Of a DNA stretch of 64,000 nt, positions 34,326-47,042 are shown piece by piece; positions within the stretch are counted from its first letter, which is position 1; each line of letters begins with the position of its first letter. The translations under genes and the position numbers were made by a program. Source of the DNA: Oreohelix idahoensis (lineage: Eukaryota; Mollusca; Gastropoda; Stylommatophora; Oreohelicidae); contig JAMPIV010012231.1 in the NCBI GenBank assembly GCA_024509875.1, forward strand, positions 1 to 64,000. Direction: 5' to 3'. Below the pieces are notes generated by a model. It was not told the origin of the DNA. It did no database searches and saw only the letters and a program-made list of their open reading frames with translations.

Positions 34326-35115
34326 TATTTTGAGATACATTTGATGCACACATATTTGTGGGCTGGTTCTGGGATCTTGAGCTACATTTGAGGCAATCGC
34401 ATAGCCGGGTTAAAGATATTTTGAGTCTGATTTAGTCTGGGTCTAACTAGGTAGAGTGTGAATGATCTGTCTTTGTGAATTAGGGAAATAAATAAATAAT
34501 TACACCCCTAGACAAACGTTCTTTAAGTATTTGGGTTGTCCACACAGCATATTTACAGGTTGTTTTCTCTCTCCACAGCAGTAGAAAGTACAGATAAACA
34601 AATCTATTTGCTATTTTATTATCCTCTGGCGGAGATAATTATATTTCTTTCTTTATAAGAGTTGCTGGGATTGCGTGATTGTTTTACAGTCACTAAGGTT
34701 TTTGAAGTCAAAAAGAGTTGAGCTTAGCTAAAGACGGATTGTTCTGATTTTTAAAAAGTAAGTTAACAACGTCTCATCTCAATAATTGACTTTAGGGACG
34801 GAGTTTGTTGTCAGAGATTTAAAATTTAGGGAAAAATTTTTTTTTTTTTTTTTAAAATTGTTCTAATTTAAATTTTTCTCTACTGTTAGTAAAAGTAGAT
34901 TCTTTTCCAGTGTAACTTACCATTTAGTGGCATAGTCGCTTGCGTTTAGAGCCTAAATTGCCAGATAATAGCAGCGATAAGTTTGCACAGTACAGGTAGG
35001 AGGCAACACAGGTAAATTTATACTTGTTATTTTTTTCTCGTAGTGGTTCAGAGTTCCTCCCTTTCGTGTTTCTTCTTACTAGTTCTCTAGGCATACTTCA
35101 TCTTATTCTTTAACA

Positions 35116-35380
35116 ATGGCAGAGAGGATAAAGATGAGGTCCATCTTGAGGCTGGAAGCGAAAGAGGCAGGATTAGATGCAGAAGCTGCAAACGCGTTTA
35201 TTAACCAGGAATTGGAAATATATGACGCCGAGCAACAGAGAGCCGAAGCTGAGAGGAAGGCGGAGCAACAGAGAGCAGAAGCTGAGAGGAAGGCGGAGCA
35301 ACAGAGAGCAGAAGCTGAGAGGAAAGAAGTGGCAGAACGTCTTTTGGAACAGAAGAAAATTGAAGCAGAGATGGAAACTC

Positions 35381-35415
<35 letters not shown>

Positions 35416-36860
35416 AGGAAAGACAACATGAACTGGCGCTTAAGGCTCTAGAGAGTCGGGGCGCCTCTACTTCGACTAACGGAGAGCCGTCTTCGCCCCA
35501 GTCTCAATCAATGGACCTCTCCAGTACTCAATCTGCCCAATTAACTGCTATGTCGTTTTCTTTAGAATCTTTTCCTAGCCCTAACGAAAAAATTGACAGC
35601 TACCTAGAAAAAATTCGAGAGACTCGCGAATCTTTATGGGTTAGAGAGTACCCGCTGGGCGCTCAAACTTTCAACGTCACTGAAAGGCAATGCTTATGAC
35701 GTGTACACAAAGCTGGGACCGAACCAACATGATTATGACCCGTTGAAGAAGGCCTTACTACAGCAGTTTGAGATGACTGCCCGAAAGTTTCTGCAGTTGT
35801 TCAGAAACAGCCAAAAAAGAGAGCACGGAAACATTTCCCCAGTTCTCTTCACGCCTCACGGGTTATCTGACAAAGTGCATTGAATTATCTGACCTACCTC
35901 TTTCATATGAGGGACTCCTCGAACTTGTTCTTGTGGAGCAGATAAAATCCACTTTGTCGAATGAAACTCGTAGATTTTTGGCTGAACAGGGGGCAGTCAG
36001 GCTTGAAGACATACTCAATAAAGCCGAACGCTATAGCAATGCAATGGCCGAACTTCCCAGCACTAAACGTAAACACACCGATGAGCCATCTCGAAAACAG
36101 AATCTAGAGCAGGCATCCTATTCTTCCACTTCCTCTCAACATTATAACCAACGAGATAACAATACCCAGAAACCTCCCCAGGAAAAATCGAAATTCTACA
36201 AAACCCGATTCCCCCCCCCCCCCCCCCCCAACAACAATTCTGATCAACCCAACAAGCCTACGTGGCAGCGCGGCCACCAAGGTCAAGGAAAAGGGAAGAC
36301 CCCTACACCAGGAACGTCTGATCAGGGCAAACAAACCGGTGCAAACCGCATTGGATGTTTGCATACAGCCTCGAAAGGTAGAGTCAATGTCAGTGATTCT
36401 CAAACTGAGGGGGACCGACCCTCAACTCGAGGAACTGTAATTTTGAACGGTACCTCTACTACTTGTCTTTTTGACACTGGATTAAGTTTTGATTGTATTG
36501 TCGCTAGGCACCTAGTCAAACCCGGTCAGGAGACAGAGGAAACCGTCAAACTTAGTGGAGTTTTCAGGAGTGATGCATCCAGGACGCTTCCTATCGCACT
36601 GGTAGAAATACACTCTGACTTTGTCAGAGGAGTTATTAAAGCGGCCATAATGGATGATCCGATCTACCCAGTTATCCTGGGATGTAGATGTGTTCATTGG
36701 GAGACCTAAGGAGCCGATTGTGGCAGCGGTAACCACAAGAGGGCAAGCCAAGAAGGAGAGGGAGCCTGCGCCAAACTTGTTGCCGAATGAACTGAAGGAG
36801 GCGCAACAAAAGGACCCTACTCTGGCGCCCTGCTTTAAAAAACTTACATTCCATTTTAGC
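35116..36860 (+). pseudogene. G2 gag and protease, copy 1
   Basis: ATG 35116 (MAERIKMRSILRLEAKEAGL). An N-terminal helix and coiled coil have three 11-residue repeats (AEQQRAEAERK type). A (GA)n tract at about 35386 breaks the frame. Capsid-like sequence follows, with extra A bases near 35612 and 35815 relative to copy 2. From 35933 it is open through a Pro-rich tract to the protease box CLFDTGLSFDCIV, which carries D-T-G (about 36470-36505), ending at 36709. Another frame continues with RPKEPIVAAV and ELKEAQQKDPTLAPCFKKL, the segment that precedes integrase in G1, and is then cut by the jump into the LTR at 36841. Confidence 0.8.
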
Positions 36861-38830
36861 TAAATGGACCACGAAGACCAGACACGTTATCACTCGCTGG
36901 CCAGACCTTTACAGAAGCACTAGCTTTATTGAAATCTTGTTATAGATTTTCCCCGGGATTATATATATATATATATTTGCAGTGATTTCTATTCTGTGCA
37001 AAGCGGTAATATATATTGTGTAAAGTGATCAGTGGACTAGTTCAGTCATTCTATTTCAATGGATTTTGTGTTAATTAAAATCTATTAAATTAAACCATCT
37101 CAATAGTTCCAGTTGTAAATATAATGATCTATCTATTATATTATTTCAAAAGATAATAGATGCTTAAATTAACTTTTTAAGTCGCGAAGGAATTTATAAT
37201 TAATAAATTCAGTTAAGTCCTAGTTTTATAGATGTGTGTTTTTAACCACTAGAATTCGCGCAGTGTTTATTAAATACATAATTAAATACTCGAGTGTATT
37301 ATAGGCTTAACGGGGAATTTATCGCGCTTGATTTTTTGGTATGTTACATGTCTTTTTTTTTCTTTCACACAGAGTGATCGGAACCTGCGGTCCCAGCTAA
37401 ATAAAGAAAGAAATAAAGAAATCATCCTATAAACTTCCAGTCATATTGAAGAAACATTTCTTTTAAATATAATCTTGTGGCGGTCCTTTTGCGACCTAGC
37501 TGTCAGAATTAAATGAAATAAAGCCCACCCAAGAACATTTTAAAGAATAATCATCAAATTACCCTTACAAACTGTAAGATAAACTGGAAGGTAATCATCG
37601 CCAGTAGCGATATCGTATTTACTGTTTACTGTGAGAGAGTACATATTTTCATGACGGTGACTGAGCCTAGTTTTTTCCTCAATTGGATTTAATAAAACTA
37701 TCATCACGCATTGAAGGAATTTTACCATAGCGGAGGATTAAAAGAGACCACTTCATTTTCACCCCTGTGCCGAACTGTGTTAGTGCCATCCCATAGACTC
37801 CTTTTATATATATATAATAAAAACACGAGAACTCTTAGTCTTCAAGTCTTGCGATAAGTGAGAATATTTGTTACCAACAAACCCTCGCAAACATCTGGGG
37901 CGGGACATCGAAGGACTAGACAGTTCATATGTCGAAAGAGTACTTGCTGTTTTTTTATATACTTTTTATGGATCGTCTGAGGCTGCATTCGGTAAGTGTG
38001 TGAGTATATGAGTGTGGATCCTCACGCGTGTGTATGAATGACAGGAAATTTAATCGTTTTTCTTTTGTAAACCTGTTGTTAACTTTCTTGCCTAGTAATA
38101 TAATTTTTCTGTATTCCCTGCATTGTTCCTTTAAGGGGGAGTTGTTGATTGGTTAACTCTGTTTAAAAAAACCCCCTCCTTTCCATTTGCTTAGTAAAGG
38201 GAAGAACAGCTGGGAAGAACAGGTTTTTTTTCTATCACCTATACCTAACGTTGTAACCCCTCTTTCAGAGTAATTAACTTCACTGTTAGGTTAACGTACC
38301 TATGTTCCTGATATTATCTATCTCTGGACTGGGTTTATCTTTGTCTAATAAGCGGGAAGGGCTTAGTCGATACCAATCTTCTTCACCCCTCCCAAATTTG
38401 TTATTTGCATTTGTGTACTTATGATAATTTATGTAATACCTGATATTTGTTAGTGATTGATGTTTAAAGTGAATAAAATCACATAAACTCATTTAGTACG
38501 GTGTTGGACATACCCACAGCCCAACATTTCCCCTATTCGTTTAATATAGTTTGTATCTACATCGTCTGTGTGTGTGAAAAACACCAAATCGGTGTGCGCG
38601 CAGATGCGTGTCTGGAAAACTGGCAAATAATTGTTTGACCAGGAGAGCGGAAGAGAAGATTGAGAGAAGCGATTTGTCGTAAATAAGTCTGTCTTTACTC
38701 TCCTCCAGCACGCTGTGAAGCAACTATTGAATCTCTACATTTTCTATCACTGAGCTTTCCATCATCATTTTCCACTCTAAACCGGACCACTATTTCTACG
38801 ACTCTTTTCTCTCAAAATAAATTTACGACA
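36841..38830 (+). repeat. Partial LTR-B of G2
   Basis: It starts aacttacattcc, which is position 546 of LTR-A, and ends tttacgaca. The junction with internal 1 is the deletion breakpoint. It serves as 3' LTR for copy 1 and 5' LTR for copy 2. Confidence 0.85.
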
Positions 38831-39640
38831 ATATTTGGCTGGCTCGCCGGGATTATTTTGAGATACATTTGATGCACACATATTTGTGGGCTGGTTCTGG
38901 GATCTTGAGCTACATTTGAGGCAATCGCATAGCCGGGTTAAAGATATTTTGAGTCTGATTTAGTCTGGGTCTAACTAGGTAGAGTGTGAATGATCTGTCT
39001 TTGTGAATTAGGGAAATAAATAAATAATTACACCCCTAGACAAACGTTCTTTAAGTATTTGGGTTGTCCACACAGCATATTTACAGGTTGTTTTCTCTCC
39101 ACAGCAGTAGAAAGTACAGATAAACAAAAATATTTGCTATTTTAATTATCCTCTGGCGGAGATAATTATATTTCTTTCTTTATAAGAGTTGCTGGGATTG
39201 CGTGATTGTTTTACAGTCACTAAGGTTTTTGAAGTCAAAAAGAGTTGAGCTTAGCTAAAGACGGATTGTTCTGATTTTTAAAAAGTAAGTTAACAACGTC
39301 TCATCTCAATAATTGACTTTAGGGACGGAGTTTGTTGTCAGAGATTTAAAATTTAGGGAAAATTTTTTTTTTTTCCTTTTAAATTGTTCTAATTTAAATT
39401 TTTCTCTACTGTTAGTAAAAGTAGATTCTTTTCCAGTGTAACTTACCATTTAGTGGCATAGTCGCTTGCGTTTAGAGCCTAAATTGCCAGATAATAGCAG
39501 CGATAAGTTTGCACAGTACAGGTAGGAGGCAACACAGGTAAATTTATACTTGTATTTTTTTCTCGTAGTGGTTCAGAGTTCCTCCCTTTCGCGTTGCTTC
39601 TTACTAGTTCTCTAGGCATACTTCATCTTATTCTTTAACA

Positions 39641-39905
39641 ATGGCAGAGAGGATAAAGATGAGGTCCATCTTGAGGCTGGAAGCGAAAGAGGCAGGATTA
39701 GATGCAGAAGCTGCAAACGCGTTTATTAACCAGGAATTGGAAATATATGACGCGGAGCAACAGAGAGCCGAAGCTGAGAGGAAGGCGGAGCAACAGAGAG
39801 CAGAAGCTGAGAGGAAGGCGGAGCAACAGAGAGCAGAAGCTGAGAGGAAAGAAGTGGCAGAACGTCTTTTGGAACAGAAGAAAATTGAAGCAGAGATGGA
39901 AACTC

Positions 39906-39940
<35 letters not shown>

Positions 39941-41381
39941 AGGAAAGACAACATGAACTGGCGCTTAAGGCTCTAGAGAGTCGGGGCGCCTCTACTTCGA
40001 CTAACGGAGAGCCGTCTTCGCCCCAGTCTCAATCAATGGACCTCTCCAGTACTCAATCTGCCCAATTAACTGCTATGTCGTTTTCTTTAGAATCTTTTCC
40101 TAGCCCTAACGAAAAAATTGACAGCTACCTAGAAAAATTCGAGAGACTCGCGAATCTTTATGGGTTAGAGAGTACCCGCTGGGCGCTCAAACTTTCAACG
40201 TCACTGAAAGGCAATGCTTATGACGTGTACACAAAGCTGGGACCGAACCAACATGATTATGACCCGTTGAAGAAGGCCTTACTACAGCAGTTTGAGATGA
40301 CTGCCCGAAAGTTTCTGCAGTTGTTCAGAAACTGCCAAAAAGAGAGCACGGAAACATTTCCCCAGTTCTCTTCACGCCTCACGGGTTATCTGACAAAGTG
40401 CATTGAATTATCTGACCTACCTCTTTCATATGAGGGACTCCTCGAACTTGTTCTTGTGGAGCAGATAAAATCCACTTTGTCGAATGAAACTCGTAGATTT
40501 TTGGCTGAACAGGGGGCAGTCAGGCTTGAAGACATACTCAATAAAGCCGAACGCTATAGCAATGCAATGGCCGAACTTCCCAGCACTAAACGTAAACACA
40601 CCGATGAGCCATCTCGAAAACAGAATCTAGAGCAGGCATCCTATTCTTCCACTTCCTCTCAACATTATAACCAACGAGATAACAATACCCAGAAACCTCC
40701 CCAGGAAAAATCGAAATTCTACAAAACCCGATACCCCCCCCCCCCCCAACAACAATTCTGATCAACCCAACAAGCCTACGTGGCAGCGCGGCCACCAAGG
40801 TCAAGGAAAAGGGAAGACCCCTACACCAGGAACGTCTGATCAGGGCAAACAAACCGGTGCAAACCGCATTGGATGTTTGCATACAGCCTCGAAAGGTAGA
40901 GTCAATGTCAGTGATTCTCAACCTGAGGGGGACCGACCCTCAACTCGAGGAACTGTAATTTTGAACGGTACCTCTACTACTTGTCTTTTTGACACTGGAT
41001 TAAGTTTTGATTGTATTGTCGCTAGGCACCTAGTCAAACCCGGTCAGGAGACAGAGGAAACCGTCAAACTTAGTGGAGTTTTCAGGAGTGATGCATCCAG
41101 GACGCTTCCTATCGCACTGGTAGAAATACACTCTGACTTTGTCAGAGGAGTTATTAAAGCGGCCATAATGGATGATCCGATCTACCCAGTTATCCTGGGA
41201 TGTAGATGTGTTCATTGGGAGACCTAAGGAGCCGATTGTGGCAGCGGTAACCACAAGAGGGCAAGCCAAGAAGGAGAGGGAGCCTGCGCCAAACTTGTTG
41301 CCGAATGAACTGAAGGAGGCGCAACAAAAGGACCCTACTCTGGCGCCCTGCTTTAAAAAACTTACATTCCATTTTAGCTAA
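39641..41381 (+). pseudogene. G2 gag and protease, copy 2
   Basis: This copy is nearly identical to copy 1 and starts at 39641. The (GA)n tract again breaks the coiled coil. From 40036 the capsid is open for 241 residues: DSYLEKFERLANLYGLES, NAYDVYTKLGPNQHDYDPL, FPQFSSRLTGYLTKCIELS and ETRRFLAEQGAVRLEDIL. It then ends at a shorter poly-C run (about 40733-40747). The protease with D-T-G continues in another frame at 40877-41227, and the pre-integrase segment at 41172-41381. Different homopolymer lengths break different parts in the two copies. Confidence 0.8.
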
Positions 41382-43351
41382 ATGGACCACGAAGACTAGA
41401 CACGTTATCACTCGCTGGCCAGACCTTTACAGAAGCACTAGCTTTATTGAAATCTTGTTATAGATTTTCCCCGGGATTATATATATATATATATATTTGC
41501 AGTGATTTCTATTCTGTGCAAAGCGGTAATATATATTGTGTAAAGTGATCAGTGGACTAGTTCAGTCATTCTATTTCAATGGATTTTGTGTTAATTAAAA
41601 TCTATTAAATTAAACCATCTCAATAGTTCCAGTTGTAAATATAATGATCTATCTATTATATTATTTCAAACGATAATAGATGCTTAAATTAACTTTTTAA
41701 GTCGCGAAGGAATTTATAATTAATAAATTCAGTTAAGTCCTAGTTTTATAGATGTGTGTTTTTAACAACTAGAATTCGCGCAGTGTTTATTAAATACATA
41801 ATTAAATACTCGAGTGTATTATAGGCTTAACGGGGAATTTATCGCGCTTGATTTTTTGGTATGTTACATGTCTTTTTTTTCTTTCACACAGAGTGATCGG
41901 AACCTGCGGTCCCAGCTAAATAAAGAAAGAAATAAAGAAATCATCCTATAAACTTCCAGTCATATTGAAGAAAAATTTCTTTTAAATATAATCTTGTGGC
42001 GGTCCTTTTGCGACCTAGCTGTCAGAATTAAATGAAATAAAGCCCACCCAAGAACATTTTAAAGAATAATCATCAAATTACCCTTACAAACTGTAAGATA
42101 AACTGGAAGGTAATCATCGCCAGTAGCGATATCGTATTTACTGTTTACTGTGAGAGAGTACATATTTTCATGACTGTGACTGAGCCTAGTTTTTTCCTCA
42201 ATTGGATTTAATAAAACTATCATCACGCATTGAAGGAATTTTACCATAGCGGAGGATTAAAAGAGACCACTTCATTTTCACCCCTGTGCCGAACTGTGTT
42301 AGTGCCATCCCATAGACTCCTTTTATATATATATATATAATAAAAACACGAGAACTCTTAGTCTTCAAGTCTTGCGATAAGTGAGAATATTTGTTACCAA
42401 CAAACCCTCGCAAACATCTGGGGTGGGACATCGAAGGACTAGACAGTTCATATGTCGAAAGAGTACTTGCTGTTTTTTATATACTTTTTATGGATCGTCT
42501 GAGGCTGCATTCGGTAAGTGTGTGAGTATATGAGTGTGGATCCTCACGCGTGTGTATGAATGACAGGAAATTTAATCGTTTTTCTTTTGTAAACCTGTTG
42601 TTAACTTTCTTGCCTAGTAATATAATTTTTCTGTATTCCCTGCATTGTTCCTTTAAGGGGGAGTTGCTAATTGGTTAACTCTATTTAAAAAACCCCTCCT
42701 TTCCATTTGCTTAGTAAAGGGAAGAACAGCTGGGAAGAACAGGTTTTTTACCTTTACCTTTATACCTAACGTTGTAACCCCTCTTTCAGAGTAATTAACT
42801 TCACTGTTAGGTTAACGTACCTATGTTCCTGATATTATCTATCTCTGGACTGGGTTTATCTTTGTCTAATAAGCGGGAAGGGCTTAGTCGATACCAATCT
42901 TCTTCACCCCTCCCAAATTTGTTATTTGCATTTGTGTACTTATGATAATTTATGTAATACCTGATATTTGTTAGTGATTGATGTTTAAAGTGAATAAAAT
43001 CACATAAACTCATTTAGTACGGTGTTGGACATACCCACAGCCCAACATTTCCCCTATTCGTTTAATATAGTTTGTATCTACATCGTCTGTGTGTGTGAAA
43101 AACACCAAATCGGTGTGCGCGCAGATGCGTGTCTGGAAAACTGGCAAATAATTGTTTGACCAGGAGAGCGGAAGAGAAGATTGAGAGAAGCGATTTGTCG
43201 TAAAGAAGTCTGTCTTTACTCTCCTCCAGCACGCTGTGAAGCAACTATTGAATCTCTACATTTTCTATCACTGAGCTTTCCATCATCATTTTCCACTCTA
43301 AACCGGACCACTATTTCTACGACTCTTTTCTCTCAAAATAAATTTACGACA
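41359..43351 (+). repeat. Partial LTR-C of G2
   Basis: It has the same truncated start as LTR-B and ends tttacgaca, followed by TSD gccag and the resumed LINE-A. It is the outer 3' LTR of the whole G2 insertion. Confidence 0.85.
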
Positions 43352-43356
43352 GCCAG

Positions 43357-43790
43357 CTGTGCAAAACACGCATTCAAGAAACCGAAGATCATATTTACTA
43401 CACGTGCAATACAGTCACCTCTACACCTCGTTTCACGGGTAGAAGAGGTTCCGATTATGAGATGAGATGAGAGCAATACAGTCATACCCATGAGGAAAGC
43501 ATTGCAAAGTATCATTGCCTCACACACAGACAGACCCGTAGACTTTTACAGAGCTATATTTTTAAACACAATCCCAAAAACGAAACCACACATACAAACA
43601 AAACTTCTCATCTTATTGTCTCAATATAGAGATCTGATTTGGAGTTTTAGGAATTTAGCAGTGTTCAAATACCGCCTTTTTAATTCGCAAATACTGCTAA
43701 ATGTCTTCCTACAGAAAGCACTGTCAATTTCACCTGATTTCATTGTATAGCGGAGCAACACTCCTCCACTCTCTCCATCTTAAGGAATTA
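43357..43790 (+). pseudogene. LINE-A ORF2, 3' remainder
   Basis: Directly after the G2 duplication the frame reads LCKTRIQETEDHIYYTC, completing the Cys/His knuckle whose first Cys lies before 21764. The frame soon meets stops (TGA near 43467) and later shifts. This links two pieces 21.6 kb apart and proves the insertion order. The LINE-A 3' end is not clear; it probably lies before 43800. Confidence 0.75.
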
Positions 43791-45798
43791 GCCTAGACGC
43801 CACAACATTTCCCTTCCTTTTGTGTACCGGTAAGTACGGGCTAGCCTCTTGAAAGGCGACTCAGAAGCGTGTTCAACTGTTACTAAGTTGAAGTCTGCAC
43901 ACGACTGAGAATAAAGCAATCCGTAACACATACCGACTTTCTTCCCACCCAGGGCAGTCAGTAGTGTCTCTCCCGCCCCATTCTGCCTTGTCTTCTTGAT
44001 GCGTTTTTCCAACGCAGACCGACCACTGGGGTCTTTCATAGCTATCTATTCCCCCCCCCCCCCACACACACACCACTTATTGTATTGTTAAAGTAAATTT
44101 TTCCCATATATCATGTATATGAACTTTTATAAATTGTTTGGAAAATGTACAAGTTTTTATTTTTTGGAATCAAAACTGAAATCATAAAATTTGTTTACAG
44201 AACCACCAATTGGAAAAATATGAGAAAACGGTATCTCTGAAAAGTATGATTGGCAACTTTGTAATGCCGTTCTTTGTTTCTGGGAACGCATCAATGTGTA
44301 ACAAAGTTTTTAGTACAAGTACGTGTGTGTAGGAGTGGATGCAGGGTTTCCAGGTTTCACCTGCGCTCCTGGTGTGCGTGGGTGCGTGGTTCCAATTTGT
44401 GGTTTTAAAGTCTAAATTATATTGTTTTTTAACGATTAAAATAAATTGTTTCACGAATATAAATATGTTTTCAACCTAAGTCCCCCCCCCCCCCCCCCCT
44501 ATTTCACCTTGGAATAATTAATGTCAAATTTACATGAATGTACAGAAATGCCCAACTTTAGTATTTTACTTTCCTCACCTTGTATTTACAGTTTATGAAT
44601 GTATTTTGTTGTATGTGGTAAATTGAGCTTGTTTTGGAATTTCATATTATATATGCTTTAGGAAACATGATTATTAACTACCCCTTGTACCTTTCTCGAA
44701 ATTCCGGTGTACCTAGCCATTTATGGCTCAAGGCTGTGTGCTCAACTTGCCAAGGAGAAAAGCGTTAACCGGCACAAAATTGGCCATTATACTTTCAACC
44801 CGGGGGCATTCAATACCTCGCCCAGACAAAATTTTCAAGTGTCCTTCGTCCTGTCCAAATGAAGCATCCAAGACTTCATTGTTTCCGAAAACCAGTTTGT
44901 ACCGGCTTATCTTCAGAATACAGTCCTATCTTTCTTTTCACCGTGTGCATGCACGCGTGCGAATTTTTATTTATCGCCTTTCTCCCAAAGTAGGTCATAC
45001 TAAGAGGTTTCCATTAATATTAGTATCTAAAGGAATGTAATGAATATGGGTTTCTTAGAATATGTATGTCACGGCTGTTTGCCAGCGATCTTTTAGTTAT
45101 TTCCCCTTGTTCCCCCGACCGCGCTATTTATAGCTATCGTGTCAGAGGTCACGTGGTAACTTCCTAACTGGAAAAAAAGGTGGCGGATTTTACTTTTGAT
45201 AGGGCTTAATTAATGTTTTTAGGCTACTTTATTATTATAAATACCGGCTTTAATTTTGCGTAACGCTAGACTAGAAATGTTAGAGTAAATTTTAGAACAA
45301 GAACAAACATTTTATCACAATTAGAACAGAAGATATAATAGTCTGAAATAGTGTAAAATTTACGTTTTTTTATATTTTGTTATGGTTTGTTTATAATGCA
45401 ATTTTCACTAAATCGGTCACAATCGACATGCATAACAAATTACAGAAATCAAAAGTAGAAAACCTGCAGAAAATGGATATCAAAGTTTTGTTTTGGTTTC
45501 ATGCGTCAAACATTAATTATTGAAACATTAAATTGCAAGTCCACATTTATTACCTTAAAATAACACACCCAATTGTCCCCAAAAACATGAGAGCTAACAA
45601 TTATCTCAATCATACATCACGATGGTCATGTAAAAATAAGTATGGTCATGAGTAAAACGAAATGTTCAATTTAATAGATAAATAGGTGTATTTAAAAAAT
45701 ACATCTATTAAATGATTTCCACACTCTGTTAATTCTGTCAATCTCAAGCAACAACTGCCATAATTTGCTCTAGCCCCAAAATTTCGCTCAATTATCAT
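43791..45798. other. About 2 kb without recognisable genes
   Basis: Poly-C runs lie at 44050-44063 (followed by acacaca) and 44483-44498. A 105-residue plus-strand open frame at 44723 has no recognised motif or context. The rest is AT-rich. Confidence 0.5.
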
Positions 45799-47042
45799 TC
45801 ACACTTCCTTTTTTTTTTTAATAGGATGAATCTGTACATTCACAGATGGAGAAATTTGTAACAAATGAGTTTCCATTATAAATTTTAATTGTGAAGTTAT
45901 ATTTTTAATACCTCTGGCGCGTCTTTCAATTTTCAATCTTCTCTGCTGTGCCCACGTAAGACCTACTGTTTCCTTCATGGCTATTGCTAATTCTTTGGAT
46001 ATTCTAACTCTACTTTCAATGCCTGCTTTCCTGCAAATTTCCTGACGTGACGTTTCTGAACAGCGTTGTAGTTCATGTGCCTGCTGCAGGTCTAATGAAT
46101 CAGTTGATGTTCCAGCAATATGTTTTCTAACAGTGTGAAGCAATTGAGATCGCTTACGTTTGTTGGCGTTCTGGTGACTGATGTTTCTCTTCTATGTTTA
46201 ATTAGTTTTTGTAGTACAATAGGCTGTCCTCTGGTTTTGCATTTTATGATATTACTTTTTGCTGTTTCTAGTTTTTTTTTCTAACAATGGATGTGAATAG
46301 GGGTTCTTCCTTTTGTGTTAGTGGTTGTGAAGGTGGCTTAGCAAGTAACTGTTGTACTGTGATGTCGCTTTTGAAGACAGGCGAGGTGGATGTACTTGTC
46401 GTATGTATAACTGACTTGGTAGGTGTAGATGTGGCAACAAAAACTGGCATGCTAGGGTGAGTAGTGTTATCCACCTCCAAATGAATAATGGTATCGCCTT
46501 TAATGTGAGCTGGCACATCAACCTCCAGTTGAACAATATCATCACTAATGTGGGCAGGCACATCAACCTCCTACTGTACAGAGCTATCCTGACTACAGCT
46601 AAATGACTGACTAGACATGGAGGGGTCAGAAAGAACATTACAGGGGATAGAGCAGCTTTTTGTTTTTAAAACACCAAAAGATGTCTTTGCAACACAATTG
46701 CACAGTTGACATTCACTTATAGTTAAATTATGGTTTTAGTCTTTCCAGATGTGCTGACTGTTTTCCGATAGTAACTTGGCTGTTTCAAGACACTTCTCAT
46801 TATGCCTCCTTTTTGAATTTTGTATTCGTAAGTAACACTTCTTACAAAATATAGTCGAATGCTGTGTGGGTTTATCATCTGATACGTTAATTCCAAACAC
46901 AAAGAACAGATCATTAACGTAATTTAGAACAGTTCAGCGCTTTCTGAATTGAACGTGTTGTTTTGGAAGTTAATGCTCTCTTGCCACAGGCTCTGCACAG
47001 TGCACTGGCACAATTCATATGATGCAAAACAGTATGTTCCAT
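45799..47042 (-). pseudogene. RAG1 N-terminal-like ORF (N-RAG-TP-type transposon remnant)
   Basis: Reading down from ATG 47042: CRACGKRA (about 46990), then one base out of frame FVFGINVSDD and FCKKCYLRIQNSK (46835-46900), then IWKD, a stop, and SECQLCNCVAKTSFG (about 46690-46715). The order CRxCG, F-I-V, FCxxC, W-H/N-H, C-x-x-C matches the zinc-binding region in the N-terminal third of vertebrate RAG1. Further on come an acidic repeat (LEVDVPAHI), a segment KLETAKSNIIKCKTRGQPIV after a shift at an A9 run (46272-46280), and a basic helical part (LLHTVRKHIAGTSTDS, GLTWAQQRRLKIERRARG) open at 45799-46143. Stops at 46736-46738 and 46571-46573 and at least three frameshifts make it a pseudogene. 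RAG1 N-terminal-like transposon sequences are known from Aplysia. No catalytic core is seen. Confidence 0.6.

Larger units (their letters stand above)
21764..43356 (+). mobile_element. LTR retrotransposon G2, tandemly duplicated and nested
   Basis: The target duplication gccag is at 21764-21768 and 43352-43356; the element begins TGTGATGG and ends TTTACGACA. Order on the plus strand: LTR-A (21769-22504 plus 32510-34302, split by LINE-B), internal 1 (34303-36840), partial LTR-B (36841-38830), internal 2 (38831-41358), partial LTR-C (41359-43351). Both internal copies run from the primer site through gag and protease, then jump at the same point (ctttaaaa/aacttacatt) into the LTR, losing integrase, RT, RNase H and about the first 545 bp of the LTR. 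The 4.52-kb unit was therefore duplicated after the deletion. Confidence 0.85.

Noticed and set aside
44723..45040. A 105-residue plus-strand ORF as a gene
   Set aside because: No recognised motif, no splice context, composition typical of chance ORFs.
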